The notes under the pieces: model-generated | What the model was told of the DNA's origin: nothing | Database searches by the model: none | The model's input: only the letters and a program-made list of their open reading frames with translations | In this document: in pieces, positions 53,623 to 61,153 of the stretch | How positions within the stretch are numbered: position 1 is the first letter of the stretch | How the letters are laid out: each line of letters opens with the position of its first letter | Origin: an uncultured Verrucomicrobiota bacterium | GTDB lineage: Bacteria > Verrucomicrobiota > Verrucomicrobiia > Verrucomicrobiales > Verrucomicrobiaceae | DNA length: 64,000 nt | Direction: 5' to 3' | NCBI GenBank assembly: GCA_903838675.1 | Contig: CAILZI010000141.1 | Location: 62,001 to 126,000, forward strand | Position numbers and translations under genes: made by a program

Positions 53623-54135
53623 TTACGGCGTCGAGCCCGGTTCAGCGCGCAGGAGCTGGGAACCGTTGAATTTCTCATTGGGCCTGAAAAGCCAGCCCGG
53701 GCTTTCATTGCGGACTTCCCAGCGGCGCAGCTCAAATTCCGGCAGCACGAGGTTGCTGTTGGGGTCAAACACCTTGCGTCCGGTGAAGCGGCCATAGAGG
53801 GTGTACTCGGCGTTGTGGTCGTCACCGTAGGCGTAGCCGCCGTCGGTCGGTGCTTCAGGCAGGCGGTAGGGGATCTTCTGGTAGCGCTCGTTCATGATGA
53901 CGAGCTTCGAGGACTCCCAGCCCTGCCCTGGACTGCGCACGTAGCCCCAGAGATGCGTGTGGTTGATGTAGAAGCGGCGGCCGATGAAGTAGTCCCCGCG
54001 TGGCTCCAATGAGATCTGACGATTGCGCGCCTCCACCGCCGCAGCCTGCTGCGGGGAGAGGCCGGCGGTTTCACAGCCTGTGTTGAGCAGGGTGACCAGG
54101 CAGAACAAAAAAGAAAAGATTACGCGACGTGTCAT
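53623..54135 (-). CDS. Lipoprotein of unknown function
   Basis: 170 residues from ATG 54135; a longer frame to 54147 exists. The signal peptide ends in LLNTGCETAG, a lipobox. The mature protein has many aromatic residues (YFIGRRFYINHTHLWGYVRSP, GYAYGDDHNAEYTLYGRFTG) and ends Pro/Gly-rich. I do not recognise a family. It is divergent from the sulfatase, with 92 bases between starts. Confidence 0.7.
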   Translation of the reverse strand: MTRRVIFSFLFCLVTLLNTGCETAGLSPQQAAAVEARNRQISLEPRGDYFIGRRFYINHTHLWGYVRSPGQGWESSKLVIMNERYQKIPYRLPEAPTDGGYAYGDDHNAEYTLYGRFTGRKVFDPNSNLVLPEFELRRWEVRNESPGWLFRPNEKFNGSQLLRAEPGSTP

Positions 54136-54227
54136 GGCGGCTGTCACTGTGAAGCGTGCTCGGGCCGTCGCAATGGGAAAGGCGCAACTTGATGAAAGTC
54201 GGTCCGTCTCGCCTTCGTGAACGGACC

Positions 54228-56309
54228 ATGCGTTTTCTGCCCCTCCTCGCTTTCATTATTTCTTCGGCTTTCGCCGCTGACACGCCAAACATCGTGATCA
54301 TTCTGGCCGATGACTACGGCTACGGCAGCGCCGGGTGCTACGGCGCGGACGGCAGCTTGGTGAAGACGCCGAACATTGACCGCCTCGCCAAAGAGGGGCG
54401 GCGTTTCACGGATGCAAACACCACCTCCTCCGTCTGCTCGCCCACACGTTATTCGGTCATGACCGGCCGCTACTGCTGGCGCACCTCGCTCACGCATGAG
54501 GTGCTGGGCACGTTTTCCCCGCTGCACATTGAAACGACGCGGCTGAACATGGCCTCCCTGCTCAAAAAGCACGGCTATCAAACCGCCGCGATCGGCAAAT
54601 GGCACCTGGGCTACGGCACGGATGACGGCTCCCTGAAATGGCGCACAGACTACACTGCCGAGCTTTCTCCCGGCCCCTTGGACATCGGTTTCGACTACCA
54701 CTTCGGCGTCCCCAGCAATCACGGCGATCTCACGGGCGTGTATGTCGAGAACCGCTTCGTCTATGGCCTGCGCAGCGGTAAAATTCCCGCCGGCATGAAA
54801 CTGCACGGACCTGATGCCGAGGATCCGAACTTCAAAGCCACCTACGGCCCTGAAGACACGGAAGGCGGCAAGGCCACCATCCTCGACATCGATGCGCCAC
54901 GGCGGGTGAATGAGCGCGTCATGCCGCTGCTCACCACCAAGGCGGCCGAGTGGATCACGCAGCAGAAGAAGGGCACGCCTTTCTTTCTCTACTACACACC
55001 AGTCGCGGTGCACAATCCGGTCACGCCCGACAAGGATATCGCCGGCCAGAGCAAGGCCGGGCCGTATGGCGATTGGATTCACGAACTCGACCGCAGCGTC
55101 GGCGGTGTTTTGAAAGCGCTGGATGACAAGGGCATCGCACAAGACACGCTCGTCATTCTCAGCAGCGACAACGGCGGCGTGTTCACTCCTACTCGGGACA
55201 GCGTGCAGACGCAGGCTTTCAAAGCAGGGCTCAAAGTGAATGCCGGTCTTCGCGGTGGTAAACACGACGTGTGGGAAGGCGGCTTCAAAGTGCCCTTCAT
55301 CACCCGCTGGCCCGCGAAGATTCCGGCCGGCACTGTGTGCAATGACATGATCAGCCTCGCTGACATCCTGGCCACCACAGCGGCTATCGTCGGTGAAAAA
55401 CTGCCCGCCGCAGCCACTGCCGCAGAAGACAGCTTCAACGCGCTGCCCGCCTTTCTCGGCACAAAGGACGCCTCACCCACGCGCGATCACATGTTCATCC
55501 ACAGCTCCGACGGCGTCTTCGCGATTCGCAAAGGCCCCTGGAAATGGATCGAAGGCGTTCCGGTCAGCGACATCAAGCTCGGAGCTCGCAAAGCACACGC
55601 CAATCAATTCAAACCCCAGCTCTACAACGTGAAGGAAGACCCTGCCGAGACCACGGATGCAAGCGCGCAAAATCCAGAGGTAGTGAAGGAACTGAGCGCC
55701 CTGGTGAACCGTTATCGCGATGGCGGCTACAGTCGCGAACTGCCACCCATCGTTGAGAAAAAGCTACAGGCTGCGCTTCCGGCGCTGACTGGAAGCCCGG
55801 TGCTGTCACAGGATTTCAAATCACTACCCGCAAAGCCATGGATCATGACTCGTGGTACCTGGCAGGTGCATGATGAAGCCATCTGGAATCCCGCACCAAA
55901 AACCGAGGAGCAGGGTGCCACATTGACCTGCCCGCTGTCGATCACCGACGGCACGCTGCAGTATGACATGAAGCTGCATACCGCAGGGCGGCATTCACTG
56001 CGCATTCACACGGCGGGCAAGCATTCCTTTCGCATTGTCGTCAGCAGCACGGTGCTGGAGATCACCAAAAATCCCGACCAGGGCCAGGACAAGAGCCAGA
56101 CTGAGCCGCTCGCCCGGCAGAAGATCAAACTGAATGCCGAAGACTGGCAGACACTGCGGATCAGCTTCCAGGGGGATCAGATCACTGCGCAAATCGGAGG
56201 AGTGACGGCGACAGGCAAACACGCCGTAATCGCCGAAGCCAAAGAACAGCTCAATTTGATCGTGTTTGACGGTGAAGCCGGCTTCAAGAATCTGCAGGTC
56301 GTGAAGTAA
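54228..56309 (+). CDS. Sulfatase with C-terminal beta-sandwich domain
   Basis: 693 residues from ATG 54228 (signal peptide MRFLPLLAFIISSAFA). The formylglycine site is Cys70 in SVCSPTRYSVMTGRY, a Cys-type sulfatase. Other metal and active-site motifs are IVIILADDYGYGSAGCYGAD, IGKWHLGYG, LVILSSDNGGVF and GGKHDVWEGGFKVPFI. Residues after about 540 form an extra beta domain (WIMTRGTWQVHDEAIWNP...) like DUF1080/laminin-type modules. It probably removes sulfate from sulfated polysaccharides in the periplasm or outside. Confidence 0.95.
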   Translation: MRFLPLLAFIISSAFAADTPNIVIILADDYGYGSAGCYGADGSLVKTPNIDRLAKEGRRFTDANTTSSVCSPTRYSVMTGRYCWRTSLTHEVLGTFSPLHIETTRLNMASLLKKHGYQTAAIGKWHLGYGTDDGSLKWRTDYTAELSPGPLDIGFDYHFGVPSNHGDLTGVYVENRFVYGLRSGKIPAGMKLHGPDAEDPNFKATYGPEDTEGGKATILDIDAPRRVNERVMPLLTTKAAEWITQQKKGTPFFLYYTPVAVHNPVTPDKDIAGQSKAGPYGDWIHELDRSVGGVLKALDDKGIAQDTLVILSSDNGGVFTPTRDSVQTQAFKAGLKVNAGLRGGKHDVWEGGFKVPFITRWPAKIPAGTVCNDMISLADILATTAAIVGEKLPAAATAAEDSFNALPAFLGTKDASPTRDHMFIHSSDGVFAIRKGPWKWIEGVPVSDIKLGARKAHANQFKPQLYNVKEDPAETTDASAQNPEVVKELSALVNRYRDGGYSRELPPIVEKKLQAALPALTGSPVLSQDFKSLPAKPWIMTRGTWQVHDEAIWNPAPKTEEQGATLTCPLSITDGTLQYDMKLHTAGRHSLRIHTAGKHSFRIVVSSTVLEITKNPDQGQDKSQTEPLARQKIKLNAEDWQTLRISFQGDQITAQIGGVTATGKHAVIAEAKEQLNLIVFDGEAGFKNLQVVK

Positions 56310-56356
56310 AACCATCGCGGCAACGGCCCACATCGACTGCCTCTCCACATTCCATG

Positions 56357-56477
56357 GACGGCGCATCTTTTGAGCGCCCGCGACGCCACAGACCCGAAGC
56401 TTCGGACCCGCACAGCGGTTCCCTACCAGCCCTCAGGCACGCGCTAATTTGGATGGTAGGGACGCGCTGTGCGCGTC
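56357..56477. repeat. Dispersed REP-containing element, copy B
   Basis: This 121-base element shares its segment order with 44327-44448: GACGGCGCATC, TTTTGAGCGCC, CACAGACCCGAAG, then a left arm ending CCCTACCA and a right arm starting TGGTAGGGACGCG. The arms pair imperfectly (about three mismatches), with the GTAG head retained. It lies between two convergent genes. Confidence 0.87.
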
Positions 56478-56529
56478 CCTGAAATCCTTCGACTCATCGT
56501 GGGCTGCTGCCTCAGCGCATGCTCCCTTT

Positions 56530-57873
56530 TCAAAAGCCCTCAGAGACAGACCTGTTTTCAGCGGATCGTGATATAACGGATCCACGCGCAAGCGCGACCG
56601 TCAACGGCAGCCAGAAGAGCAGTCCTTCGAAACGCGGCGCTGTCGCCAGCGAAGCCAGGGATTCGCCGTCGAACAGAAGACCGCCGCAGCCAAACGCCAG
56701 CAGGGCGATCCAGATGGCGTCGCCTTGAACTGCAAGCCGACACGCACGCTTGATGCCGAAGCCGAGCGCCATCAGCAGCAATACCATGCCGATGACCCCG
56801 CCATGCACGAAGGTGGCCAGGAAGGCGCTGTGCAGGTGCGACATCATTGAGATGCTCGTTTTGGCCTGAAGCTCGCATTGCCAGATCCCGCTAACACCCC
56901 ACTGGCCGGTGCCGAGCCAGAGGTTGTCCATCGCATGCCAGCCGGCACGGTAGATATCAAGGCGGCTGTTGTCTCCACGTGCGACCGCTTTTTGAAAATG
57001 ATGGGTGATGCCGGGCGCAGAGACTGCAACAGCGGCCGGTTCGGACCGCCATTGCGCGATGCGTGCAAACAGCGGTGCGCTGGTGAAATAGACCAATCCC
57101 GTCAATAGAAACACACAAACCGCCACCCTGCCACGCTGCCAGCCGCGTGCTGACAGCAGCACCCCATGACCCACCGCCAGAGCCAGCATGGCACCACGAC
57201 TGCCGGAAAGAAAAGCTGCGAAATGCAGCAGCGCGATGGCCGCCCAGGCGAGCCTGCGCGGCAAAGGCGTGGATTCATGTTCCATCAATGCCGCGAGCCA
57301 CAACGCTGTGAAGCCAAAGATCAATCCCGTGCAGACTGGATTGAGACCTCCATGCACGAGCAGGTTCATGAGCCGCTCTCCAGCCTGATGATTGGGCAGA
57401 AAAAAATACGAAAGCACGATGCTGATCAGCGCGGCGAGAGCACCTGTCATGCCCGTCACCCAGCCCAAGGCATGCAGGGATTCTTGATTCTGCGCCTGCT
57501 GCCAGACGAGCGCGCAAAACATCACCAGCAAGCCGGTGCCGACGATGCCACGCATGATTTCATCCAGCGTGCGGTCAGGCATGAAGGGTATCTGGCTGCA
57601 GGAGCGCACCGTCATCCATAGCAGGAAGAAAATAACCGACAGAGCACCGGCGTCCGCCTGCCAGCGCCTGAGGTGCGGAGTCCAGTCCGTCCACACCAGG
57701 GCAGGCAATCCTGCAATAAGCAACCACCCGAGATGCAGCCAGACATTGGGCAGACAGGAATGACCGGCCACAAATCCGGTCACAGCGATTTGCCCCGCCC
57801 ACATTCCAGTCACAGACCGCCGCAACTCAGACGTTGCGAACCCATTCGTGAATGCGGGTGCCAGGCTTTTCAC
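56530..57873 (-). CDS. O-antigen ligase/polymerase-like membrane protein (Wzy_C family)
   Basis: 447 residues from a GTG at 57873, chosen because it overlaps the stop of the preceding DUF3592 gene by 4 bases; in-frame codons continue to 57948 but would overlap that gene further. About ten hydrophobic helices and the family loop with GDNSRLDIYRAGWHAMDNLW and GTGQWGVSG identify a Wzy_C-type ligase, which joins polysaccharide to lipid A or polymerises units. The catalytic family motif around the large periplasmic loop is present. It appears to be the last gene of an operon with btaA and btaB. Confidence 0.85.
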   Translation of the reverse strand: MKSLAPAFTNGFATSELRRSVTGMWAGQIAVTGFVAGHSCLPNVWLHLGWLLIAGLPALVWTDWTPHLRRWQADAGALSVIFFLLWMTVRSCSQIPFMPDRTLDEIMRGIVGTGLLVMFCALVWQQAQNQESLHALGWVTGMTGALAALISIVLSYFFLPNHQAGERLMNLLVHGGLNPVCTGLIFGFTALWLAALMEHESTPLPRRLAWAAIALLHFAAFLSGSRGAMLALAVGHGVLLSARGWQRGRVAVCVFLLTGLVYFTSAPLFARIAQWRSEPAAVAVSAPGITHHFQKAVARGDNSRLDIYRAGWHAMDNLWLGTGQWGVSGIWQCELQAKTSISMMSHLHSAFLATFVHGGVIGMVLLLMALGFGIKRACRLAVQGDAIWIALLAFGCGGLLFDGESLASLATAPRFEGLLFWLPLTVALARGSVISRSAENRSVSEGF

Positions 57874-58310
57874 GCGAGCCAGAGTACGGTGGCCAGCATG
57901 ACCAGCAGCAGCGCACAAACAAGCGCCGCCATCGCGGAGCCCTGCCAAGACAGCGGCTGCACGACGGCATCCGCAGGATTGCGCGGATGGTAATACACCG
58001 GCACTTCAGCACCCTGAGTCAGCCGAGTGATGAACTGAGTGGTCAGCCCTGCGGTGTTGCGTGCAGCCTTATGGGTGAAACGGCTGCCTTCAAAGGTATG
58101 CCCGCCCACGGTGTAGGCGTAGCGCAGCACTGGATCATACAGCAGGCAGCCGTCCGGGGTTTTCTGCTTTCCGCGCCGCATTTCTGCAGTCAACACGCGA
58201 CCCTCTGTGCGCCGCCAGTCACGCATCGACCATGCGGTGCTGAAACGACGGAGAAAGTAGATGAATGAAAACAGCGCGAGCACGGCGCCGAGAAGTACGA
58301 TGTGAGTCAT
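57870..58310 (-). CDS. DUF3592 membrane protein
   Basis: 146 residues from ATG 58310; a longer frame to 58337 exists. One helix at each end (VLLGAVLALFSFIYFL; AMAALVCALLLVMLATVLWL) flanks a beta domain with RVLTAEMRRGK, LRYAYTVGGHTFEGSRF and VPVYYHPRNPADAVVQP, the DUF3592 signature. The function is unknown. It lies between btaB (72 bases upstream) and the ligase gene (4-base overlap). Confidence 0.88.
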   Translation of the reverse strand: MTHIVLLGAVLALFSFIYFLRRFSTAWSMRDWRRTEGRVLTAEMRRGKQKTPDGCLLYDPVLRYAYTVGGHTFEGSRFTHKAARNTAGLTTQFITRLTQGAEVPVYYHPRNPADAVVQPLSWQGSAMAALVCALLLVMLATVLWLA

Positions 58311-58381
58311 GAGTTGAAGTGGCTTGAGGCACTCCAAAATGCGAGCACATCACAGAACTGCACGAAACAGTATCGCCACAC

Positions 58382-59029
58382 TTACGCCTGCTTCCGGCCG
58401 ATGAAGATGCCGTACTTCCAGACGCCGCCGTAGGCGGCGAAGCGCTCATCGAGCAGCGGTGCAAACTTCCGGTTCAGATACGGCCACAAATGGCCTTCCA
58501 TGCGCACATGGTTCACGCCCATCCAGTTCCTAAACCAGGTGAAATAAGAGTCGGAAAAATCCACGACGGCGATGCAGCCGCCTTCGGCGAGATCGTCCCA
58601 TGCCGCATTGATCGCCTGTTCCCAGCCGGGATTAAACATGGACAAAGCATACGAAAAAAGCACCAGATCAAAGCGCTTCCCGTCTTCATGAATGGGTGCT
58701 GAGTAGGAGCCGCGCAGCAGCGTGGTTTTATCATCACGTACTTTCTTTGCCGCAATGGCCAGCATCTGTTCGGAGAGATCCACTCCGGTGATGTGTGCCT
58801 GCGGAAAGCGCCGGCGCAGTCCTGGCAGATTGCGCCCGGTGCCGCAGCCGACTTCCAGAATCCTCTGCGGATTCGTCACACACGCGGCACGCAGCAGCAC
58901 TTCCTCGCGCCCAAACAGAAAGCTCCAGCGCGTGGCGTCATAGATGCGCGAATGGAACTGGTAGTAGCGCTCCAGCGCCGTGCTAGCTCTCTGGGCGGTC
59001 GAGGATGTGTCTGCGGCAGTGCTCATCAT
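58382..59029 (-). CDS. btaB: BtaB-like diacylglyceryl-homoserine N-methyltransferase
   Basis: 215 residues. SAM motif I is ILEVGCGTGRNLPGL, with a clear ITGVDLSEQMLAIAAKK, then VLFSYALSMFNPGWEQAI and GGCIAVVDFSDS. It overlaps the stop of the DUF3419 gene by 4 bases, the usual btaA-btaB arrangement. BtaB adds three methyl groups to diacylglyceryl-homoserine to make the betaine lipid DGTS. The fusion YYQFHSRIYDATRWSFLFGRE at the N-terminus fits BtaB rather than a general methyltransferase. Confidence 0.82.
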   Translation of the reverse strand: MMSTAADTSSTAQRASTALERYYQFHSRIYDATRWSFLFGREEVLLRAACVTNPQRILEVGCGTGRNLPGLRRRFPQAHITGVDLSEQMLAIAAKKVRDDKTTLLRGSYSAPIHEDGKRFDLVLFSYALSMFNPGWEQAINAAWDDLAEGGCIAVVDFSDSYFTWFRNWMGVNHVRMEGHLWPYLNRKFAPLLDERFAAYGGVWKYGIFIGRKQA

Positions 59030-60213
59030 AGCACCTCCGCAAAGTGCAGGCTGCCATAAGTGCCCACGCGATCCTGCAGATGCAGGGCTTCGGTGCGCTC
59101 AGGGAAAAAGCGCACGCGCGTGCGAATTGCTTCCGGTACGAAGTCGAGGTTCACACCCGCCGACCGCATCAGGATCTTGGCTCCAGGGGCGCTGTTGGCG
59201 AGGATCAGCTCCCATTCATCTCGTAGCGCTTCCGTGTCATGCGCCGCCAGCCAGTCTTGATGATCGAGCAGCACGAAGTGTGTGTACTTGCCGGGATACT
59301 CGCGCAGGAAACCTGAGAGCGTGGTGGTGTAGCTCTTCAGGCGGTCCACGCGTGATTGCAGAGCGGGGAGGTTTTCCTGCTTGAGGTAATTTGGGCAGCA
59401 GCCCAGGGTGTAGGACCCGGTCATGTACACGCGCCAGAAGTAGTTGTCCGCGATGGGCAGTTCTGTGAACACGTGGCGCAGCTTGTCCTTTACATAGTCG
59501 GTGAGCCCGCCGGGATAGGAGTCCTGGATCAGTTTGATCTGAGGACGTGGCACGCCCAGCAGTGTCATCAGCGTGGGCTGGCGCAGCAGCCAGTTGCTGA
59601 AGGGGCCCCAGATCTCGCGCTCAAAGAGACCGTACGCATCGCGCTGTTCCGCCAATGACCGGGCATCCAGCAGGCAGGTGGCGAAGTTCTTCACGTTCGG
59701 GCGCAGCTTGAAAAGCGCATTGCCCATCACGTACGCGGCGATGCCTGACGTGCCATGGTAATAGAATGACTTCTTGAGGCTGGTGGGATTGAAGAAGCTG
59801 ATGCGTTTGTCCCAGAATTTCTGCGCAGGTTCAGACAGCGTGCTGCGCACACGGTCATAAACTAAAGCATAATCGGCATGCGAGCCGAAACCAAACATCT
59901 CAAACAGCTCTTCAAAATTTCCCTGGCGGATGAGCGCCTGCTTGAGCTCAAGCAGCGCATTCTGCCGGTAGTTCATGTCCACTGCATGAATCTCCGCTGG
60001 ATTGTCGAGCAGGTAGTCGAGTGCGTTGCAGCCCGCGCTGGTGATCATGACCACGCGGCTGTCTGCACCGAGCTGCATCAATTGCCGGTCGAGTCGCGGG
60101 TCCTCCCATGCCGTGTTGTAGATGAGGTTGGAATTGTGAACATGGCGGAAAACCATGTCATGAGCCGATTTCAACATTTGAACCGGACGGCGGGGTGGGG
60201 ACTCTTTGAGCAT
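59026..60213 (-). CDS. btaA: BtaA-like S-adenosylmethionine:diacylglycerol 3-amino-3-carboxypropyl transferase (DUF3419)
   Basis: 395 residues. DUF3419 features: NSNLIYNTAWEDPRLDRQLM, VVMITSAGCNALDYLLDNPA, DMNYRQNALLELKQALI and SFYYHGTSGIAAYVMG. BtaA moves the 3-amino-3-carboxypropyl group of SAM to diacylglycerol, the first step to DGTS. With BtaB downstream and 4-base overlap, the pair is complete for the betaine lipid. An in-frame ATG at 60177 gives a slightly shorter protein. The assignment is by family pattern; activity cannot be shown here. Confidence 0.85.
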   Translation of the reverse strand: MLKESPPRRPVQMLKSAHDMVFRHVHNSNLIYNTAWEDPRLDRQLMQLGADSRVVMITSAGCNALDYLLDNPAEIHAVDMNYRQNALLELKQALIRQGNFEELFEMFGFGSHADYALVYDRVRSTLSEPAQKFWDKRISFFNPTSLKKSFYYHGTSGIAAYVMGNALFKLRPNVKNFATCLLDARSLAEQRDAYGLFEREIWGPFSNWLLRQPTLMTLLGVPRPQIKLIQDSYPGGLTDYVKDKLRHVFTELPIADNYFWRVYMTGSYTLGCCPNYLKQENLPALQSRVDRLKSYTTTLSGFLREYPGKYTHFVLLDHQDWLAAHDTEALRDEWELILANSAPGAKILMRSAGVNLDFVPEAIRTRVRFFPERTEALHLQDRVGTYGSLHFAEVL

Positions 60214-60355
60214 GATCGCAGTGGAGTGGGCAAGTTTTCACTCGAAACGTGACACTGAGCCAGCAGACGAGTGTGTTTGTTTCGTCACACAAACAGCCTG
60301 CAACGAATTCGTTTCCATCCATGAGGTTGGAATTTCGCCCATCGCGTTTTCATTG

Positions 60356-61153
60356 ATGACGATGGATAAAAAACACGGCCTGCTGCCTCCGTATGCAGCG
60401 TCTTGGAATGAGCTTGCCACGGAAGATTCGGCTTCCTGCCTGCCCGCAGGTTTTGATTATCAGGCGCGCCCGTTGTTGGCCTGCTGGTGGGCGGATGTGG
60501 TGTGCCTGCTTCGCAGCGCCCGAGCCATGGTGGTTGCCAACCGCTGGAGGCTGCTGGCATTCGTGCTGCTGGGTCTTGCCCTGATTGCCTGGCTCATGCC
60601 CCAGGATCTGGCTTTGCTGGCACAGGTGCGGCATGTGGGAGAATCCGTGGAATCCGAACGCATCCGCAGCATGGCGCGGTGGCTGAGTTACTGGGGGGAT
60701 CTGGCGGGGTTCAATGTGTTTGTCTTCGGCACGCTCACCTGCTTTGCCTTTGTGCGGCGCTCTACCTTCTTCCGGCGGCTTACTCTCGCAGCAGTGCTGG
60801 GCACCGTACTCACCGGCGGTGTGGTCAATGCGATCCGCGTTTCCACCGGACGTGCCCGGCCCGGCAGCAACGTGGCGCCAGGCTTTTATGGCCCCACCTT
60901 GAGTGCGCGCAAACAATCGTTTCCCAGCGCCCATACCGCGACTTCGTTTGGCGCCTGCGTACCATTGGCCGTCGCGTTTCCACCGGCGGGAGTTCCGCTG
61001 CTGGTGGTGTCCGGCGGTGTCGCGTGGTCACGCATGCAAAACAACTGCCACCATCCCAGCGATGTGCTGACGTCCGTCCTTCTTGCACTCGCCTTCGGTG
61101 TCCCGCTTGGACTCACCGTGCGCCGCATGCGGCGTGCAGCGCCTAGCGCTTGA
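60356..61153 (+). CDS. PAP2-family membrane phosphatase
   Basis: 265 residues from ATG 60356 (a later ATG at 60362). About five helices follow a 60-residue soluble N-terminus. The phosphatase motifs are STGRARPG, SFPSAHTATSF and SRMQNNCHHPSDVL, a slightly altered SRxxxxxHxxxD motif. Such enzymes dephosphorylate phosphatidate, undecaprenyl pyrophosphate or lipid A. Near btaAB a phosphatidate phosphatase giving diacylglycerol would make sense, but this is inferred from position. It converges with the ArnT-like gene and overlaps it by 11 bases. Confidence 0.88.
   Translation: MTMDKKHGLLPPYAASWNELATEDSASCLPAGFDYQARPLLACWWADVVCLLRSARAMVVANRWRLLAFVLLGLALIAWLMPQDLALLAQVRHVGESVESERIRSMARWLSYWGDLAGFNVFVFGTLTCFAFVRRSTFFRRLTLAAVLGTVLTGGVVNAIRVSTGRARPGSNVAPGFYGPTLSARKQSFPSAHTATSFGACVPLAVAFPPAGVPLLVVSGGVAWSRMQNNCHHPSDVLTSVLLALAFGVPLGLTVRRMRRAAPSA

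Noticed and set aside
54144..55265. Minus-strand frame of 373 codons at the start of the sulfatase
   Set aside because: Antisense to the sulfatase active-site region; no motifs, composition of a shadow frame.
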